In this document: positions 14,201-24,720 of the stretch, one piece after another | How the letters are laid out: every line of letters starts with the position of its first letter | Numbering within the stretch: the stretch's first letter is position 1 | Source of the DNA: Thiorhodococcus drewsii AZ1 | GTDB taxonomy: Bacteria > Pseudomonadota > Gammaproteobacteria > Chromatiales > Chromatiaceae | Assembly: GCF_000224065.1 (NCBI RefSeq) | Contig: NZ_AFWT01000029.1 | Span: 1 to 58,336, forward strand | Reading direction: 5' to 3' | Length of the DNA: 58,336 nucleotides | Made by a program: the position numbers and the translations under genes | Notes under the pieces: generated by a model | The model's database searches: none | What the model was told of the DNA's origin: nothing | What the model saw: the letters and a program-made list of their open reading frames with translations, nothing else

Positions 14201-16420
14201 TCACCCTAGCAGATTGTGTAGTGTCTCAACCAGACTGGACTGATTGAAATCGCCCTTCACGATGTAGGCATCGGCCCCGACCTGAATTCCGCGCTGTTTG
14301 TCCTCTTCCTTCTGACGGGAGGTCACGATGACGATCGGAATTCCGTGATAGCGATCGTTCTCCCGCAGCCGGGCGGTCAGGGAAAAACCGTCCATGTTGG
14401 GCATGTCGACATCGGTCATTATTGCGTCGAAGTGACCGCCCAATGCCTTCTGCCAACCATCCAGCCCGTCCTCGGCCAGGGTGACGCGATAGCCATGGGC
14501 CTCCAGGATCTCTTTCTCGATCTCGCGGGTGTTCCGCGAATCGTCGACGACCAGGATCTGCTGGCCCATCGGGGGCTCGTCGATCGTGCGCGCAGGCTCC
14601 GTCCCGGTCAACGTCTCGCCACGGACGCGGCGGGCGGCGGCCAGCAGTGCCGGGGCCTGAAGGACACTGACCAGTTCGTTGGTCCCAGTGACAACCATAC
14701 CGGCCACCATGCCCAGACCGTGCAGGTGTTCGGGCAGGGGTTTGATCACCATGTCGCGCTCATCGAGGAGCCGGTCCACGACCAACCCCAGCGTGGACTG
14801 ATGGACCTTGATCACCACCACGAGATGGGATTCGCCGCCAGTGTCTCGATCGGATCCAGCGCCGTCCGAAGCTCCCATGGATTCCTGTAACCGCAGGAGT
14901 TCCGCCAGGGGGATCAGGGGCAAGAATTCGTTGCGCAGAATGACAGCCGGACGATCGGCGACCTGGATGGTCTCGTCGCTGGGGATACGGATCAGCTCCG
15001 CGACATGCTGGGCGGTCAGCCCGAACGACTGGCCCCCAGCCTGGAACAGGAGGATCCGCATCATGGCGAGTGACAGCGGAAGCTGGATGCGCATGAGCGT
15101 TCCGCCCCCCGGACGCGAGGAGACCGACAGGGCACCCTGGAGATCGTCGACGATGGTGCGCTTGACCACGTCCATCCCTACACCGCGACCGGAGACATCG
15201 GTGATGATGGCGCTGGTGCTGAAGCCGGGCTGAAAGATCAGCTCCGCGACCTGATCGTCGCTGATCAGGGTCGCGCTGGCGGAGTCGATCAAACCCTTCT
15301 GCACCGCCTTTGCGAGAATCTTGTCGCGATCCAGCCCGCGACCGTCATCCTCGATCTCGATCAGGATCCCCACCCCCTCCTGGCGCGCCGACAGACGGAT
15401 TCGGCCGAGCGACGGCTTGCCGGCGGCCTGGCGCTCTTGAGGAGACTCGATCCCGTGATCGATGGCGTTGCGCAGCAGGTGCACCAGGACATCGCTCAGA
15501 CGGTCGATGAGGTGGCGATCCAGCTCGATCTCGCCACCGCTGATCTCGCAATGCACCTCCTTGCCCAAGTCGCGGCCCAGTTCGCGGGAAACCCTGGCGA
15601 TGGGATCGAAGACGATAGCCAGGGGCAGCATGCGCATGATCAAGGCCCGATCGTTGAGGTCGCCGGTCAGCAGCTCCTCTTCCATAATCAGGTCACGCAG
15701 GCTCAGGGTAAAACGATGCAAGGCCGCCGCCTGTTCGGTCAGCCGCGTCGCATCGACACCCGACACAGCGCAGGTGTCACTCAGGAGTGACTGAAAGGCG
15801 GCATCCAAGGCCCTCGCCTCCAGGAGCTTCTGGCGGAACTTGGCCTGGCTGGAGACGACCTCGCCCATCAGCTTGATGAGTTCGTCGAGCTTCTCCATGC
15901 GCACGCGCACGGTCTCTGGGGCGCGAACGCACGCGGACGACGTGGCGATGGGAGCGGATGGCGGTGTATCCGGCTCGGGATCCGGTGGATTGGCCACGCC
16001 CGGATTCTCGGTCTCGGCGGTGGAGCTTGTGCCGGCGGCGGCCTGGGCGAGCGCGGCGCACAGCGCCTGGTCTGGCGACGGGAGCTGTCCGCCGGTCGGC
16101 TCCACCTGCTCGACGAGTGCGCTGATGGCATCCACCGCGCGCATCAAGAGACCGCCAAGCTCGGAGGACTGTTGGAGCTTGCCATCGCGTAGCGCCCCCA
16201 GCACCTCCTCCAATTGATGGGCGGTATCCGCGATGCTGTCCAGCTTGAGCATGCGCGCTGAGCCCTTGATGGTATGGGCGGCGCGAAAGAGTCCGTTGAT
16301 GCTTTCGCCGTCGAGCGTACCGCCGGCGGACAGGGTCGCCAGCCCGGTCTCGAGTCGAGCTAGATGATCGCGTGCCTCACCAGTGAAACGACCGAGGAAT
16401 TTCTTGATATCGAGGGCCAT
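14201..16420 (-). CDS. cheA: CheA-type hybrid histidine kinase with C-terminal receiver (WspE-like)
   Basis: In this 739-residue kinase an Hpt domain carries the phospho-accepting His49 (AAHTIKGSAR). A linker and dimerisation region follow (TVRVRMEKLDELIKLMGEVV). Then come the HATPase domain with N-box LLRNAIDHGIESPQER and G-boxes DDGRGL and GRGVGMDVV, a CheW-like regulatory domain (residues about 455-600) and a receiver from about 615 with ILVVDDSRNTRE and phospho-Asp in IMTDVDMPNMDG. A CheA with a fused receiver is typical of Wsp and other alternative chemosensory systems. There is no separate P2 CheY-docking domain. It autophosphorylates under receptor control and passes phosphate to receivers in the operon. 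Confidence 0.92.
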   Translation of the reverse strand: MALDIKKFLGRFTGEARDHLARLETGLATLSAGGTLDGESINGLFRAAHTIKGSARMLKLDSIADTAHQLEEVLGALRDGKLQQSSELGGLLMRAVDAISALVEQVEPTGGQLPSPDQALCAALAQAAAGTSSTAETENPGVANPPDPEPDTPPSAPIATSSACVRAPETVRVRMEKLDELIKLMGEVVSSQAKFRQKLLEARALDAAFQSLLSDTCAVSGVDATRLTEQAAALHRFTLSLRDLIMEEELLTGDLNDRALIMRMLPLAIVFDPIARVSRELGRDLGKEVHCEISGGEIELDRHLIDRLSDVLVHLLRNAIDHGIESPQERQAAGKPSLGRIRLSARQEGVGILIEIEDDGRGLDRDKILAKAVQKGLIDSASATLISDDQVAELIFQPGFSTSAIITDVSGRGVGMDVVKRTIVDDLQGALSVSSRPGGGTLMRIQLPLSLAMMRILLFQAGGQSFGLTAQHVAELIRIPSDETIQVADRPAVILRNEFLPLIPLAELLRLQESMGASDGAGSDRDTGGESHLVVVIKVHQSTLGLVVDRLLDERDMVIKPLPEHLHGLGMVAGMVVTGTNELVSVLQAPALLAAARRVRGETLTGTEPARTIDEPPMGQQILVVDDSRNTREIEKEILEAHGYRVTLAEDGLDGWQKALGGHFDAIMTDVDMPNMDGFSLTARLRENDRYHGIPIVIVTSRQKEEDKQRGIQVGADAYIVKGDFNQSSLVETLHNLLG

Positions 16421-16429
16421 GGCCGCGCC

Positions 16430-18076
16430 TCAGACCTGCGTCGCGCCGAGTCGGGACAATCGGGTCTCGCAGAGCAGACGTAGATCCCGAAGCGAGTAAG
16501 GCAATGGCAGTGGACCGACGTCTTGTGCGCTGTCGACACACTCGCCGGACTGGACGGGGCTCGTCATGTCCAAACGCTCCAATTGATGCAGGACGATCCG
16601 ATACTCGCGCCGCGCCAGATCCGACTGCCCGCCCTCGTGGTAGATCTCGGCGAGCTGAAAGTGGGCCCGCCAGGCATCCGGACGATGGTAGATCGCCCGG
16701 CGCAGATGGCCGATCGCCCCAGCCATGTCACCCTGCTCCTGGGCGGTACGACCCAACAGCAGCAAGGTCCCGAGAGACCAGGGATCGATCGCGAGCGCCC
16801 GCTCCGCCGCAGCGGTCGCTCCAAGCCTGTCGCCCCGTTCCAGTAGGATGTGCGCCAGAAGCGTCAGGTCTTGGATGCGAGGGACACGGTCGGCGCACAA
16901 CGGGGCAAGCCGATCCAAGGCATCGTCGAAGCGCTCGGCCTGGGTCAAGGCCAATGCCTCTTGATAGACGGCCTCTGCAGACGTGGAAACCGGAGCCTCG
17001 ACCCTTGCTCCAACGGGCGGCGCAACGATCGGTTTCTCTACGAGCGGCCGCTCGAAGACGGGATGTTCGCCCATCGCTCGAATCGGCTCCAGACCCGGCG
17101 CTCGCCCGTCCGGGTCGCCGCTCAAAGCTAGACCACCGAGCATTGCCGGAACGGCCTCCGGGATAGCGTTCGGTTGCCGGGTGGAGACGCGCGATGGCGC
17201 AAACTCCAACGCCGACCCCATCTCGGGTCCAAGACCGGATTCAAGCGATGGTTGGAGGATGGGTTCATCCGGACGCGCATTCGCGAAGAAAAACACCCCG
17301 TCCAGCTCACGCAGCGTCAGAACCCCGAGATCGTTGGCCAGCGTCTCCGAGATCCCGACGATAAGATACCCGCCTGGATTGAGCAGCGACTTGAGCCGCC
17401 CCAGAACAAGCGCCCGTGTCTGCGCGTCGAAATAGATGGAGACGTTGCGAAAAAACAGCACGTCCTGTCCCCCCAAATCCGCCGGGTACTCGGGCGCCAA
17501 CAGGTTGAGTGGCTGAAAGGAGACCTGGCGGCGGATGTCCTCATCGATTCGACGCGAGGTTCCTTCGGCGGCCGTGAAATAGCGCTCGATCAAAACCGGT
17601 GACAGGGTGCGAAATGAAAAGCGATTGTAGATACCCGCGCACGCGCGCTTCAGCGCGGCCTGATCGACGTCCCCGGCATTGAGATCGAAGAGGCGGTCGG
17701 CCAGTTCGCCATAGCGTTCGCGCAACGCCATCAGGATGGAATAGGGCTCCTCTCCGGTGGAACAGCCGACCGACAGGATCCGGATCGGCCGACCGGGTTG
17801 CATGCGGGCGATCAGCTCGGGACACAGACGCTCGGTCAACAGATCGAGGTGCTGAGGCTCGCGGTAGAAGTAGGTCTCGTTGATGGTCAGCAGACTGGTG
17901 AGCGTCTGCAGTTCATCCTCATCGGAACGCAAACACTCCAGGTAGGCATCGGCCGAATCTGCGCCAACGCGGGCGATCCGATTGACGAGCATGGCACGCC
18001 ATGCGTCGTCGGACTCTTCGCTCAAATGCAGTCCAAGTCGTTCCTTGATGAAGGATTGAATCGATTGGAAATTCAT
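16430..18076 (-). CDS. cheR: CheR methyltransferase with C-terminal TPR region (WspC-like)
   Basis: This 548-residue S-adenosylmethionine-dependent receptor methyltransferase has an N-terminal helical CheR domain (RLGLHLSEES, NETYFYREPQH) and a Rossmann domain with ILSVGCSTGEEPYSILMALR. A low-complexity linker follows, then tetratricopeptide-type repeats (YQEALALTQAERFDDALDRL and following to about residue 500). TPR-bearing CheR proteins occur in Wsp-type systems. The start ATG overlaps the cheB stop as ATGA. It methylates glutamates on the operon's MCP, setting adaptation. Confidence 0.92.
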   Translation of the reverse strand: MNFQSIQSFIKERLGLHLSEESDDAWRAMLVNRIARVGADSADAYLECLRSDEDELQTLTSLLTINETYFYREPQHLDLLTERLCPELIARMQPGRPIRILSVGCSTGEEPYSILMALRERYGELADRLFDLNAGDVDQAALKRACAGIYNRFSFRTLSPVLIERYFTAAEGTSRRIDEDIRRQVSFQPLNLLAPEYPADLGGQDVLFFRNVSIYFDAQTRALVLGRLKSLLNPGGYLIVGISETLANDLGVLTLRELDGVFFFANARPDEPILQPSLESGLGPEMGSALEFAPSRVSTRQPNAIPEAVPAMLGGLALSGDPDGRAPGLEPIRAMGEHPVFERPLVEKPIVAPPVGARVEAPVSTSAEAVYQEALALTQAERFDDALDRLAPLCADRVPRIQDLTLLAHILLERGDRLGATAAAERALAIDPWSLGTLLLLGRTAQEQGDMAGAIGHLRRAIYHRPDAWRAHFQLAEIYHEGGQSDLARREYRIVLHQLERLDMTSPVQSGECVDSAQDVGPLPLPYSLRDLRLLCETRLSRLGATQV

Positions 18077-19200
18077 GGCGTCGCGGCCCGTCGCGCCACC
18101 GGCGGGGTACGCGCGAGCCAGCCAAGCTCGTTGGCGATGGCATTCAGCGGGAGCACCGATTGCACGGCGCCGGCCAGGATGGCCTCCCGATTCATGCCAA
18201 AAATCACCGAGCTGTCTTCGTCCTGACCGATGGTGATTCCGCCCGCGCGACGAATATCGAGCATGCCCCGTGCCCCGTCGCGCCCCATACCGGTGAGAAT
18301 CACCCCCACCGCGCAGCGACCGCAAACCTCGGCCACCGAAGCGAGCAGACGGTCGCAGCTGGGATGATAGATATCCGACTCGGCACAAGGCGTCAGCTGG
18401 ATGCGGTTGTCGCTGGTGAGTGTCGTGTGGGAGGAGGAATCGGCCAGATAGATCCATCCCGGTCGCAGCGATTCGCCCGCCCGAGCCAGCGTGACGGTCA
18501 GTGGACAAAGATCGTTCAGCCACGTGGCCATGGCCTCGGCAAAGCCCTCGGAGATGTGCTGCGCGATCAGGACGGGTGACGGGAAGTCCGCAGGCAGCGC
18601 GGGCAGCAGGCTGGCCAGTGCCTGGGGGCCGCCCGTCGATGAGGCGATCGCGAAGACCCGCCGCTGAGCGGCGCTCGCCTCGTTGCAGCCGCTGACTTCG
18701 GATGCATAGGACGCGCGTGCGACAACGCCTGTCACGCTCGGGGCGACAGACGATTGAGGCGAGATGTGCGTCGGAGCGACCGCTTGTCCCCGGCGAATAT
18801 GGCGGATCACGGGCACACCAGCGAGCATCTTGAGACGGGCTGCCAGTAAGCAACCGTCGTCGATGGTCGGCTTGGAGGTCGCCTCCAGGGCGCCGCGCTC
18901 GACCGCCAACATGGCGTTGCGCGCGTCGGCGAGGTCGGACAGCACCAGGATGGGCGTCGCACGGACGGCCATGATCTCCTCGATGGCCGCCATGCCGTCC
19001 ATCTCGGGCATCTGTAGATCCATGGTGACGATGCTCGGTTTGAGCGACAGCACCTTCTCGACCGCCTCGCGGCCGTTTTCGGCTTCGCCGCAGACCCGCA
19101 GTCCCGGCTCCTCTTCCAGCAGAGCGCGAATCAGCGCCCGCGCCGAGCCACTATCGTCGACCACCAGCACGCTGATCGGATCCACGGCGGTTGGCTCCAT
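18073..19200 (-). CDS. cheB: CheB chemoreceptor methylesterase/deamidase
   Basis: This 375-residue protein has an N-terminal receiver (VLVVDDSGSA; phospho-Asp61 in VTMDLQMPEMDG; Lys110 in ATSKP) and a C-terminal methylesterase domain. The expected catalytic triad is visible: Ser188 in ASSTGGPQA, His215 in AQHISEGFAE and Asp308 in GMGRDGARGM. It demethylates receptors when phosphorylated by CheA. The ATG overlaps the MCP stop as TGATG, and its stop overlaps the cheR start. The start was set at ATG 19200; a TTG one codon upstream is less likely. Confidence 0.94.
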   Translation of the reverse strand: MEPTAVDPISVLVVDDSGSARALIRALLEEEPGLRVCGEAENGREAVEKVLSLKPSIVTMDLQMPEMDGMAAIEEIMAVRATPILVLSDLADARNAMLAVERGALEATSKPTIDDGCLLAARLKMLAGVPVIRHIRRGQAVAPTHISPQSSVAPSVTGVVARASYASEVSGCNEASAAQRRVFAIASSTGGPQALASLLPALPADFPSPVLIAQHISEGFAEAMATWLNDLCPLTVTLARAGESLRPGWIYLADSSSHTTLTSDNRIQLTPCAESDIYHPSCDRLLASVAEVCGRCAVGVILTGMGRDGARGMLDIRRAGGITIGQDEDSSVIFGMNREAILAGAVQSVLPLNAIANELGWLARTPPVARRAATP

Positions 19201-21155
19201 CAATCGGTCCGCGCGGCGGCGTCGGCCGAATCGGGCGCCGCCGTCATCTCATTCAGGGTGAAGTGGTCCATCTGGATCTTGAGATTGGCGGAGAGCTGGG
19301 TCATCTCCTGGGCCACCTCGGAGATCCGCCGGACCGACTTTGCGGTGTCGGAGCTGGCGGTCACGATCTCCCTGAGCGCCACCACGACCTGACTGCTCGC
19401 GGTCCGCTGCTGCTGGGTCGAGAGGCTGATCTGCTGGGCGGAACTGGTGGCCTCGCTCGCCGCTTGAACCAGGTCCTGGAGGAAGGAGGCGGTGCGCGAA
19501 GAGGCCTCCATCCCCTGATCGATCCCGACCGAACCCTTTTCGGAGGTGATCACGAGACGGCTGATGGATTCCTGGATCTCGCCGACCTTGCGCGCGATCT
19601 CGCTGGTAGACTCGGTGACCGAATCGGCCAACCGACGGATCTCCGCCGCCACCACCCCGAAGCGTTTACCCGCCTCGCCCGCCGAGGCGGCCTCCAGCGC
19701 GGCGTTGAAGGCGATCAGCTTGGTCTGATCCGCGACCGTGTCGATGATCTCCATGATCCTGGAGATCTCCTTCGATTTGCTGCCGAGGTCGACGATCTCC
19801 TTGAGCGAGTGCTGATTGTCGCGGCGGATCTCCTCCATTTTTCCGACCAACTGCTGCATGGCCTCCGAACCCTGACGGCTGCCATCGTAGGTGCGGCGGG
19901 CGACCTCGACCACGGACCCAGAGTACTCGGCAATCTGGCCGGAGGACGCGGAAAGCTCCTCCATGGTCGAGGTGATCTCCGACACCGAGGTCGACATCTG
20001 GCTGGAGGTCGCCGCCTGACCGTCGACCGCCTGGGAGATCTCGCGCGCGGCGGTCAGCACCGAGGCGGCATCGGCCTCGACCTGGGACACGAGCCCATGC
20101 AGTCGATGGCGCATCCGATTGGTAACCTGGGCCAGTTCGGCCAGTTCGTCCCGTCCTTGCAGCTCGATCTCGCCGGTCAGGTTGCCCCCGGCCACGCGGT
20201 TCAGGCCATCGGAGACCCGGAGGATCCGTCGTGCCAGCACGCGTGCAGTCAGGATCGCAATCATCAGACTGAACAGCAGCATCAGAGCGCCGATCAACCA
20301 GGCTTGCTGGGTCGCCCGAGCCTCGACATCAAGGTAATGCAGGCGATCCTTGGCCACCTCCAGGACACCGAGTGGAGCGCCGGCATAGTCCTCGAGCCGC
20401 TCGGCATACACCACCATGGGGAGGCCATCGATCTCGACTCGCTTGTATTGCGGAGTCCCGTCGAAGGCGGCCTGCAGGCTGGCAGTATCCAAGAACGGCT
20501 TATCGCCCTTGGTCATTGCAAAGGTTTCGATCGCCCCGTCGCGAACCACATGGAGCCCAGCCTCCACCCCATGAGCCTTCTTGAAGGCGGCAAAGAAGTC
20601 CGGACCGAAAGACATGCCGAATTCGACCGAACCGAGGTGGCGTCCCTGATCGAACACCGGCACCACGCCGCGAGCACCCAGTCCGGCGACCCCGGACTCC
20701 AGGCCGCGCTGAGGCTTGAGCTTGGTATTGGTATCCACGACCGAATGGCGAAAACTGGAAAGATCGTCCCCGTATTTCTCGACCTTGTGCAGCCGCAGAA
20801 AGGAGGTCGCAGGCGGTGTGTGGAACTGGAACTGGACGGCTCCGTAGTCGCGCTCCAGGACCTTGAAGGGCGGAAGCAATTGCGCTTGCAGCCAGTCCCG
20901 ATCGCCCGCTGCGAAATGCTGCTGGACCTCGGGGATATTGGCGACGAGCGCACTCATCGCCCCGGCGAGACGGGTCTCAGCCGCAACGTCGTCCTGAATG
21001 GCCTCGAAATATTGCTGCAGTTCGGTCCGCTCCGCTTCCAGGAGCACATTGTCCAGACCGCGCAGATTGAAGAAGGTCAGCACCGAAACGGCGAGGAGGA
21101 TCGCGGCCCCGACACCGATGAGATTGTTGGCCCAAAGACGGAGGTTCGTGAACAT
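19200..21155 (-). CDS. Methyl-accepting chemotaxis protein with dCache_3-type sensor
   Basis: This 651-residue inner-membrane receptor heads the operon. Transmembrane segment 1 is at about 10-32. A periplasmic sensor domain follows with LRLHKVEKYGDDLSSFRHSV and GVVPVFDQGRHLGSVEFGMS, which I recognise as double-Cache type 3. Transmembrane segment 2 is near 285-310, then a HAMP domain and a long signalling coiled coil whose tip contains FNAALEAASAGEAGKRFGVV. It lacks the C-terminal pentapeptide used to tether CheR/CheB in enterics. The start at ATG 21155 leaves a short basic leader before the first span. The ligand is unknown; related sensors bind small organic or aldehyde-like ligands in some bacteria, which is only a hint. 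Confidence 0.92.
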   Translation of the reverse strand: MFTNLRLWANNLIGVGAAILLAVSVLTFFNLRGLDNVLLEAERTELQQYFEAIQDDVAAETRLAGAMSALVANIPEVQQHFAAGDRDWLQAQLLPPFKVLERDYGAVQFQFHTPPATSFLRLHKVEKYGDDLSSFRHSVVDTNTKLKPQRGLESGVAGLGARGVVPVFDQGRHLGSVEFGMSFGPDFFAAFKKAHGVEAGLHVVRDGAIETFAMTKGDKPFLDTASLQAAFDGTPQYKRVEIDGLPMVVYAERLEDYAGAPLGVLEVAKDRLHYLDVEARATQQAWLIGALMLLFSLMIAILTARVLARRILRVSDGLNRVAGGNLTGEIELQGRDELAELAQVTNRMRHRLHGLVSQVEADAASVLTAAREISQAVDGQAATSSQMSTSVSEITSTMEELSASSGQIAEYSGSVVEVARRTYDGSRQGSEAMQQLVGKMEEIRRDNQHSLKEIVDLGSKSKEISRIMEIIDTVADQTKLIAFNAALEAASAGEAGKRFGVVAAEIRRLADSVTESTSEIARKVGEIQESISRLVITSEKGSVGIDQGMEASSRTASFLQDLVQAASEATSSAQQISLSTQQQRTASSQVVVALREIVTASSDTAKSVRRISEVAQEMTQLSANLKIQMDHFTLNEMTAAPDSADAAARTD

Positions 21156-21568
21156 CGCGGGACTCTTAGTTGTGACGGATACGCTCGCCGAGCGGCCACC
21201 AAAGGACCTTGGCGATCTCCAAAAAAGAATCTCCCCGTAGGATAGCGGTGAGCGTGCGAACCGCATCTTTCGCGATCGATGCGGTTCGTTTCTCACCACA
21301 TCCTACGTATAGGTGCAGTCTTTCGCGGAGATCGCCTTAGGTATTGGCAACCGAACGCTCATAGCGAGAAGCAACCCCAGAGGATGAAGGCGTGCTCTTG
21401 CGGGGAAGCCACCTCTGAGCCAGACAGCCCGGACGCTAGCCGTAAGTTCGCCTGGGGTCAAGGCGCGACGGGGCAGGACGCCGATGAGCGTCCGAACGGC
21501 ACGTGAGGCATTCAATGGTATCCTGGGAATCACGACAGGAAACAGCCCACATCACGGAACCCTCGCGC
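21156..21568. other. Divergent promoter region between chemosensory and mrp operons
   Basis: About 410 bp separate the minus-strand MCP gene from the plus-strand mrpA gene, with no supported gene between. Both operons should have promoters here. I saw no convincing sigma-70 pair or flagellar sigma-28 site. Confidence 0.5.
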
Positions 21569-24391
21569 ATGAATCTGTTGTTCGTCGTGCTCATCCCCCT
21601 GATGGGCGCTGGTTTGACCGCCTGGATGTCTCGTTTCGGCCGGCTATGGTCCGCTTGGACGGCCGGTCTGGTGGCATTGGGCGCGCTGGGCACCCTATCC
21701 CCGTCAATGCTGATCGCATTCTCTGGCGAAACGGTGATCCAGCGCTGGCCCTGGATCCCTGACCTGGGACTGGACCTGGCCTTTCGACTGGATGGGTTGG
21801 GCCTGGTCTTCACCTCAATGGTGCTGGGCATCGGGCTGCTGGTCATCCTCTATGCCCGTTACTATCTATCCGCAACCGACTGCATGGGGCGCTTCTACGC
21901 CTATCTGCTGCTCTTCATGGGATCCATGTTGGGCGTGGTGCTGGCGGAGAATCTCATCCTGCTGCTGGTCTTCTGGGAGCTGACGAGTCTCTCGTCCTTT
22001 CTGCTCATCAGCTATTGGCGTCACGAGGAAGAGGCCCGCAACGGGGCACGCATGGCGCTCGCCGTGACCGGCCTGGGCGGACTGGCGATGCTGGGCGGTT
22101 TCCTGCTGCTGGGCGAGATAGTCGGCAGTTACGATCTGTCTGTGATTCTGGCGGCCGGCGATCAGGTCCGCGCCGATCCGCTCTATACGCCCATGCTGGT
22201 GCTGATCCTGCTCGGGGCCTTCACCAAGTCGGCGCAGTTCCCCTTCCATTTCTGGCTGCCGCACGCCATGTCGGCGCCGACGCCGGTATCGGCCTATCTG
22301 CATTCGGCAACGCTGGTGAAGGCCGGAATCTTTATCATGGCCAGGCTCTTTCCGGTGCTCTCGGGCACGTTCGAATGGAACCTGCTGGTCATCGGAACCG
22401 GACTGACGACCCTACTGGTCGGCGCCTGGATCGCACTCTTCAAGCACGATCTCAAGGGACTGCTGGCCTATTCGACCATCAGCCACCTGGGGCTCATCAC
22501 GCTGCTGTTCGGACTGGGGACACCCTTGGCGGCCGTGGCCGGGATCTTCCACGTTATCAATCATGCGACCTTCAAGGCATCGCTGTTCATGGCGGCCGGC
22601 ATCATCGATCACGAATGCGGCACGCGCGACATGCGACGGATCAACGGGCTCTGGCGCTACATGCCCTATACCGCCAGCCTAGCCATGGTGGCGGCGTCGG
22701 CGATGGCCGGCGTTCCGCTGTTCAACGGCTTTCTCTCCAAGGAGATGTTCTTCGCCGAGACGGCCGATTTCTTCTCCGAGCATCCCTGGGGCTGGCTGCT
22801 TCCGGTGGCGGTGGCCTTCGCGGGCATCATGGCCGTCGCCTATTCGCTGCGATTCATCCATGACGTCTTCTTCAATGGCGACCCGGTCAATCTGCCGCGC
22901 AAACCCCATGAACCGCCCTTTTGGATGAAGGTGCCAGTCGAAATCCTGGTCGCCATCTGTCTAGTGGTCGGCATCCTGCCCGCGCTGACCGTGGCGCCCT
23001 TGCTCAAGGTCGCGGTCACCAGTCTGCTCCAAACGCCGCCGCCCGAGTATGACTTGGCAATCTGGCATGGATTCGGCCTGCCGGTCGTCATGAGCGCCGT
23101 CGCACTCGTCGGCGGAATCGTGGTCTACGCCGGTCGCCAGCCGCTATTCGAGATGGCCAATCAGATATCGGGCCGATTTGGCGGCCGGGCGGCCTTCGAC
23201 CGGCTGCTCGGCGGCCTATTCGCCCTCGCCCGCCTGACGACCCGGACGCTGGATACCGGATCGCTGCAGCGTCTGATTCTGCTGTTCCTGGTCTCGGCGC
23301 TCGGATTGGGTCTGGCCGGGGCCATCGGCAGCGGCTCGCCGCTGACGGGCGAACGCGGTCTATTGACGCCGGACGGCGTGAGCATCTTCATCGCCCTGGC
23401 TCTGTCCTTGGTGGCCGTCGCCACCCTGCTGCTGCACCGACTGCGGCTCACGGCGCTCATCGTCATGGGGGCGCTAGGTCTGCTGGTGTCGCTCATCTTC
23501 GTCAAATTCTCCGCCCCTGACCTGGCCCTGACCCAGCTCACGGTGGAGGTGGTCACCATCGTGTTGCTGCTCCTAGCGCTCTATGTTCTGCCACCGCGCA
23601 GCCCGGCCGAATCGACAGGTTGGCAGCGTCTGCGCGACCTGACGCTGGCCCTGCTAGCCGGTGGTGGTGCCGGAACCCTCACCTGGTCGATCCTGACCCG
23701 CCCCTATACGCCCATCTCGGAATACTTCCTGACCAACAGCGTGCCTGGGGGCGGCGGACACAACGTGGTCAACGTCATCCTGGTCGACTTCCGAGGCTTC
23801 GATACGCTGGGCGAAATATCGGTGCTCGCCCTGGCCGGATTGGGAATCTACGCCATGCTCCACAAACTGCATCTGCCAGGACCGACGTCCAATCCTCAAG
23901 GCCGTCCATGGAACTGGGACAGACATCCCGCCATCATGGCCGCCCTGGCTCGATTGCTGCTGCCGCTGGCCCTGCTGGTCTCGGTCTTCATCTTCCTGCG
24001 CGGACACAACCAGCCCGGCGGCGGCTTCATCGCCGGACTGGTGACGGCTGCAGCACTCATCATGCAATACCTAACCAATGGGGTTGAATGGACCCATCGA
24101 CGTCTCTCGGCCAACATGCACCCCCTGATCGGCGTCGGTCTGCTCATCGCCACCGGGACCGGGCTGGCGAGTCTGGCATTCGGATACCCCTTCCTGACCT
24201 CGACCTTCACGCACATCCACTGGCCGCTGTTGGGCGACTTCGAGCTGGCCTCGGCGATGGCCTTCGACCTGGGGGTCTATCTGGTGGTGGTTGGCGCGAC
24301 TCTGCTGATCCTGGTGCATCTGGGTCTGATGCACCGGGTCAGTCACATCCCAATCGGCACGGCAACGGAGGGCTCGTCATGGAAATTCTGA
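21569..24391 (+). CDS. mrpA: Mrp Na+/H+ antiporter subunit A fused to subunit B
   Basis: This 940-residue, about 20-span membrane protein is related to complex I NuoL. The proton-channel core contains [40 protein letters not shown] and [20 protein letters not shown]. The C-terminal about 160 residues ([20 protein letters not shown] onward) correspond to MrpB, so this is the fused A-B form found in group 2 Mrp systems. The complex exports Na+ in exchange for H+ and supports pH and salt tolerance. I placed the start at MNLLFVV (21569); the frame upstream is not protein-like. It overlaps mrpC by 13 bases. Confidence 0.94.
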   Translation: MNLLFVVLIPLMGAGLTAWMSRFGRLWSAWTAGLVALGALGTLSPSMLIAFSGETVIQRWPWIPDLGLDLAFRLDGLGLVFTSMVLGIGLLVILYARYYLSATDCMGRFYAYLLLFMGSMLGVVLAENLILLLVFWELTSLSSFLLISYWRHEEEARNGARMALAVTGLGGLAMLGGFLLLGEIVGSYDLSVILAAGDQVRADPLYTPMLVLILLGAFTKSAQFPFHFWLPHAMSAPTPVSAYLHSATLVKAGIFIMARLFPVLSGTFEWNLLVIGTGLTTLLVGAWIALFKHDLKGLLAYSTISHLGLITLLFGLGTPLAAVAGIFHVINHATFKASLFMAAGIIDHECGTRDMRRINGLWRYMPYTASLAMVAASAMAGVPLFNGFLSKEMFFAETADFFSEHPWGWLLPVAVAFAGIMAVAYSLRFIHDVFFNGDPVNLPRKPHEPPFWMKVPVEILVAICLVVGILPALTVAPLLKVAVTSLLQTPPPEYDLAIWHGFGLPVVMSAVALVGGIVVYAGRQPLFEMANQISGRFGGRAAFDRLLGGLFALARLTTRTLDTGSLQRLILLFLVSALGLGLAGAIGSGSPLTGERGLLTPDGVSIFIALALSLVAVATLLLHRLRLTALIVMGALGLLVSLIFVKFSAPDLALTQLTVEVVTIVLLLLALYVLPPRSPAESTGWQRLRDLTLALLAGGGAGTLTWSILTRPYTPISEYFLTNSVPGGGGHNVVNVILVDFRGFDTLGEISVLALAGLGIYAMLHKLHLPGPTSNPQGRPWNWDRHPAIMAALARLLLPLALLVSVFIFLRGHNQPGGGFIAGLVTAAALIMQYLTNGVEWTHRRLSANMHPLIGVGLLIATGTGLASLAFGYPFLTSTFTHIHWPLLGDFELASAMAFDLGVYLVVVGATLLILVHLGLMHRVSHIPIGTATEGSSWKF

Positions 24392-24720
24392 TGAGCGTCA
24401 TCATCGGCGTCCTAACCACCATCGGGGTCTATCTGACCTTGCGCGCCCGAACCTTCCCGCTGGTGATGGGGCTGACTCTGATGTCCTACGCGGTAAACCT
24501 CTTTCTATTCGCCACCGGGCGGCTTTCCATCGGCCAGCCGGCGATTATCACGGACACCGCTAGCGGTTATACGGATCCGCTGCCGCAGGCGCTGGTCCTG
24601 ACGGCGATCGTCATCAGTTTCGCCATGACCGCCTTCGTCATCATGCTCTCGCTCAAGGCCCATGCAGAACTGGGTACGGATCAGGTCGACGGCCACCGCG
24701 ATGAGGAGAACGTCGCTTGA
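24379..24720 (+). CDS. mrpC: Mrp antiporter subunit C (NuoK-like)
   Basis: The 113-residue protein has three spans and is homologous to the complex I subunit NuoK. Segments are [39 protein letters not shown] and [19 protein letters not shown], the last being the NuoK-type third helix. GGAGGG lies seven bases before the ATG, inside the end of mrpA. It is one of six subunit genes in the operon. Confidence 0.94.
   Translation: MEILMSVIIGVLTTIGVYLTLRARTFPLVMGLTLMSYAVNLFLFATGRLSIGQPAIITDTASGYTDPLPQALVLTAIVISFAMTAFVIMLSLKAHAELGTDQVDGHRDEENVA

Noticed and set aside
19191-21245. Plus-strand open frame of 684 codons
   Set aside because: Antisense to the MCP gene; its sequence is Leu/Gly/Asp/His-rich without protein family character.
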